From: Undivivens sp041652635
GTDB taxonomy: Bacteria; Omnitrophota; Gorgyraeia; Gygaellales; Profunditerraquicolaceae
Direction: 5' to 3'
Assembly: GCA_041652635.1 (NCBI GenBank)
Contig: JBAZGW010000052.1
Coordinates: forward strand, 1-10,639
Length of the DNA: 10,639 nt
Both the position numbers and the translations under genes were made by a program. Of the stretch, positions 8,157-10,639 are shown piece after piece; positions within the stretch are counted from its first letter, which is position 1, and the number at the start of each line of letters is the position of its first letter. The notes under the pieces are model-generated. The model saw nothing but the letters and a program-made list of their open reading frames with translations, made no database searches and had not been told where the DNA came from.

Positions 8157-8177
8157 CGCAAATTAATCAAGGGACCT

Positions 8178-10301
8178 TTAATCCATTTCGCGCAGTTCTT
8201 CGCGCAAGTTGTAATATTCGGGAAGGTTGATCTCGCGGAAGATCGCCTGTGCCCTACGCAGATATTCCCTGGCTTTTTGTTTCTGCCGGCGGGACCTGCA
8301 AATACGCGCCAGGTAACGGCAGGCATCCGCCAATTCGGGAACGGCGCCCGCCTCGACGGCATTGGCTTCCGCCAGCAGGAAAGCGCGCTCGGCAGCTGGA
8401 TCATCGCCTGTTTCCAGGTAAAATTCGCCTATCATATTATAATCACCCGCCATATTGGCGCGATTGCCGTATTTGACGTCCAAAGCCAAGCCTTTATCGT
8501 AGAACTCGCGCGCGCGCTGATAATCCTTTTCCCAGAAAAAAACCTCCCCCAGGTTGAAATAACAATCGCTGATCTCTTCCTCGGCTCCGAGACGCTCGAA
8601 AAGACGCAGGCTTTTCAGGTAAAAACGTTTCGCCGCCGGATAATCATCTTTATTCACGAAGACCAGTCCGAAATCGAAATAATCACAAGCAAGATTATAC
8701 CTATGCCGATAAGCCCATTGATTCTCCCTATTCAACTCCGAACTTTTCATCAGCAATTCCAAGGCTGCGGTATAATCACCGGCATCGATCTGCCAGACCG
8801 CCATTCGGCGCAACACAATAGCTTCATTAAGACGGTCTCCGTTATCTCTCGCCAATGCCAAGGATCTATTGTAAAATTCCCGCGCCCGCCAGCATTCGCC
8901 CTGCAATTGATGCATCCAGCCGATACCCGTGTAAGCCGATGATAAACCCCGCTTATAACCGTTACGTAGGCAATGTTCCGCCAACTCATGATAACATTGT
9001 AAAGCTTCTTTACGCCTGCCTGTGCGTTCATATATCTCCCCCAAGAACTGATACGCGGCCACGCATCGCGGCGTCTTCGATATAACATCCCTGAACACTT
9101 CCTCGGCCACCTTATATTCACCGCCGCGGGACAGTCTGCGTCCTTTAAGCAAAAGCATATAGTTACTCTGTTCTTCCTGAATAGAGGGGCCGAAAAGGAA
9201 AACGGCTCCGGTCATTATCGCGGCCGCGGCGGCTCTCAGCCGGCCGGAAATTTTCCGGCGGCGGCCGACGGCCGCGCGCCGCCGATCGTATAATACAAAA
9301 CCGGGCTGACCGTAAAGCAGATACCTGCTCCAGACGCAAGAAACGCTTTCCCTGCCTGAAGAAAGAACTGTCCTGCACAAACGCACGTTCTCACCCACGG
9401 GTAAACCGGCTGCCAGCCGCCGGTAAAACTCGGCCGCGAAATCACCGCTGCGCGCGTCCTCCACCGCCGCCAGTGTCCCCAGATAATGCCTTGTACCGTA
9501 GAATAGGAACGCGGTGATTAACGCCGATTCTCTTTCCGGATACGCGCCCGTTATCGCCGCTGAAGAACAGGCATTGGCGAACACTAACGAAGGCAGAGCC
9601 GCCGATTCTCCGGCCTGGATTATATCTCCTGGACCGAATATCCCGTCGCTCAACGTCCAGCCGTCTCCCCCCCCGCGCGCGCAATGCCCGGCGAAATGAA
9701 GAATATCATAATTGGAAAGCGCGGCGCGCAGAAAAAGTTTTTCCACGGGATATGATTTAAAATCAACACTGAAACCGGGCAGGCGCAGGAGAAAATCCTT
9801 TATCCACAGGCCCTCCTTGTAAGCGAAAGGCAGGTTCCCCGCGGGATCGGCTACGATCAAAACTCTTAACGGAAAAGAAACCGCCTTCTCCTTCCCGCGG
9901 GACTCCGGCATTCTCGAGCGTAATATCCTGGCGCAGGCGAACCTCCGGCAAAGAAAATCCGATCCGTCATAAGCCATCTCCCAGGGGACTCCTGAAAGGC
10001 GTTCGTCTAACAGAAATAAAATGGTTTTTCGCGGCGTTTTGGAGAAAACTTCTCTGACAGAACAGGGAAACCCGGATTCCCACAATAGTTTGCCGGCAGA
10101 GACAAGCTCAAGAAAGGCTTCATTATCGGAGGAGAAATCGCGGGAAGATATAAAAGGGAATATATTCGCTAAAGAACGCAATTCTCCGGCGGGAAGACGA
10201 CAACGCAAATGCCGCCTGACCGGTGCGCGGTTCATCTCGGCCTTATCGAAAACTCCGAAAAAAACCTCATCTCCCTCAGAGGATATCTCGACTGTCAGCA
10301 A
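8178..10301 (-). CDS. CHAT-domain (caspase-like) protease with TM helix and TPR array
   Basis: 707 aa from a TTG at 10301, preceded by AAAAGGAG with five-base spacing; a longer ATG reading from 10418 would overlap the upstream gene and lacks this site. Residues ~92-340 form a CHAT domain: GVPWEMAYD (104-112), RVLIVADPAG (146-155), then YDILHFAGH with the expected catalytic H206, LVFANACSS with the expected nucleophile C245, and the closing LLYGQPGFVLYD (328-339). CHAT proteins are caspase-clan Cys peptidases used in signalling and conflict systems. An Arg-rich stretch (340-356) precedes one hydrophobic segment (~355-371), which by the positive-inside rule puts CHAT in the cytoplasm and the C-terminus outside. 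Residues ~380-690 contain about seven TPRs (e.g. AYQFLGEIYERTGRRKEAL, DCYFNLGEVFFWEKDYQRA), probably protein-binding. Likely an operon with the 10342 gene, 40 nt upstream. The target is unknown. Confidence 0.9.
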   Translation of the reverse strand: MLTVEISSEGDEVFFGVFDKAEMNRAPVRRHLRCRLPAGELRSLANIFPFISSRDFSSDNEAFLELVSAGKLLWESGFPCSVREVFSKTPRKTILFLLDERLSGVPWEMAYDGSDFLCRRFACARILRSRMPESRGKEKAVSFPLRVLIVADPAGNLPFAYKEGLWIKDFLLRLPGFSVDFKSYPVEKLFLRAALSNYDILHFAGHCARGGGDGWTLSDGIFGPGDIIQAGESAALPSLVFANACSSAAITGAYPERESALITAFLFYGTRHYLGTLAAVEDARSGDFAAEFYRRLAAGLPVGENVRLCRTVLSSGRESVSCVWSRYLLYGQPGFVLYDRRRAAVGRRRKISGRLRAAAAAIMTGAVFLFGPSIQEEQSNYMLLLKGRRLSRGGEYKVAEEVFRDVISKTPRCVAAYQFLGEIYERTGRRKEALQCYHELAEHCLRNGYKRGLSSAYTGIGWMHQLQGECWRAREFYNRSLALARDNGDRLNEAIVLRRMAVWQIDAGDYTAALELLMKSSELNRENQWAYRHRYNLACDYFDFGLVFVNKDDYPAAKRFYLKSLRLFERLGAEEEISDCYFNLGEVFFWEKDYQRAREFYDKGLALDVKYGNRANMAGDYNMIGEFYLETGDDPAAERAFLLAEANAVEAGAVPELADACRYLARICRSRRQKQKAREYLRRAQAIFREINLPEYYNLREELREMD

Positions 10302-10306
10302 TAGCG

Positions 10307-10314
10307 CTCCTTTT
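10307..10314 (-). promoter_or_regulatory. Ribosome binding site that fixes the TTG start of the CHAT gene
   Basis: AAAAGGAG on the minus strand ends five bases before TTG 10301-10299. It is the only strong Shine-Dalgarno near the 5' end of this frame and lies in the gap after the upstream stop at 10342, so it sets the start and removes the apparent gene overlap. Confidence 0.75.
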
Positions 10315-10341
10315 ATCGCCGCTTGTGTTTTTAGCAGACTG

Positions 10342-10639
10342 TTAGTCCGTTTTGAGCACCAACCTGGCCGCAGCCAGCCTCTTTCCTCCGGCAGTAGATA
10401 TCTCCAGAAGATGATCACCGGCGGTTATCCCGCAGAACACGGCGCGGCCTTCGATCATAGACTGCGATTCGTTCTCCCTGCCGCGGCAAAATAATGCGGC
10501 CCTTAATTCGCCCTCGAGAACGCCCGCGGCCTTGATCTGCAGGGAGAATTTCCGCTCCTCCTGGCCGGAAACGATAATTTCCAGCCTGATCTTATTTGTT
10601 TTCCGGTAAAGCACGGCCTTCCTAAGCCCCGGGATAACT
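10342..10639 (-). CDS. Small beta-rich protein upstream of CHAT gene, 5' end uncertain or cut
   Basis: The frame is open from the window edge, giving 98 visible residues ending in ARLVLKTD. A GTG at 10614 (90 aa), with AGGA five bases upstream, could be the real start; otherwise the gene continues beyond the window. The sequence is alternating and beta-rich: KIRLEIIVSG, FSLQIKAAG, ELRAALFCRG, then EGRAVFCGITAGDHLLEIST, which follows the pattern G-x-F-x-F-x-x-I-x-x-G-x-x-x-L-x-I of carboxypeptidase-regulatory-like or other Ig-like beta-sandwich domains. I do not recognise a specific family. Such short beta-sandwich genes are found beside CHAT genes, sometimes with an ECF sigma factor, in other phyla; that link is recalled context and is unproven here. 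It is 40 nt upstream of the CHAT start and probably co-transcribed. Confidence 0.6.
   Translation of the reverse strand, partial: VIPGLRKAVLYRKTNKIRLEIIVSGQEERKFSLQIKAAGVLEGELRAALFCRGRENESQSMIEGRAVFCGITAGDHLLEISTAGGKRLAAARLVLKTD

Noticed and set aside
8133..8159. CRISPR or telomere-like array
   Set aside because: Only four 6-bp units without spacers, inside a longer inverted repeat; far too short and simple for a CRISPR array.
10021..10494. 157-aa plus-strand frame opposite the CHAT gene 5' end
   Set aside because: Antisense shadow crossing the two genes' junction, without family features or a ribosome site.

Overview
This window is a fragment of a Gram-negative-type bacterial chromosome. 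Every gene I can support is on the minus strand, so genes are described here from high to low coordinates. Moderate-to-high GC, dense packing, GTG/TTG starts, an AlaRS with an extra Cys cluster, and a CHAT/TPR protein next to a beta-propeller protein suggest an uncultured lineage such as Omnitrophota or another PVC-adjacent phylum. That placement is a low-confidence inference; nothing in the window fixes the taxonomy.

Layout. (1) 10639-8178, accessory unit: the 3' end of a small beta-rich protein gene cut by the window edge, then 40 nt later a 707-aa protein. The latter has an N-terminal CHAT (caspase-like) protease domain, one predicted transmembrane helix and a C-terminal TPR array. Its best start is a TTG at 10301 with a strong Shine-Dalgarno, not the longer ATG reading. 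(2) 8177-7906, intergenic: one copy of a ~76-bp repeat with GTNACG hexamers, then a leader hairpin and a strong RBS. (3) 7905-6388: a secreted protein fusing Asp-box (BNR) propeller repeats to a C-terminal segment that resembles a TolC-like outer-membrane protein. (4) 6387-6058, intergenic: the inverted second copy of the repeat, a candidate intrinsic terminator, and a perfect-consensus sigma70 promoter (TTGACA, 17 nt, TATAAT). (5) 6057-1, housekeeping operon: recA, recX, alaS, hisD and hisB, the last cut by the left edge.

The recA promoter probably drives recA-recX-alaS-hisD-hisB as one transcript. alaS overlaps recX by 11 nt, hisD overlaps alaS by 4 nt (ATGA), and hisB starts 3 nt after the hisD stop, so translational coupling is likely. 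The unit joins recombination and its modulator, alanyl-tRNA charging and two histidine biosynthesis enzymes. recA-recX-alaS is a known bacterial order; the his extension is less usual.

The most interesting material is the accessory half: a CHAT-TM-TPR protein that looks like a membrane sensor with an internal protease, its small upstream partner, the propeller/TolC-like fusion, and the inverted repeats that bracket the fusion gene and each sit just 3' of a stop codon. No tRNA, rRNA, CRISPR array, transposase or integrase is visible.
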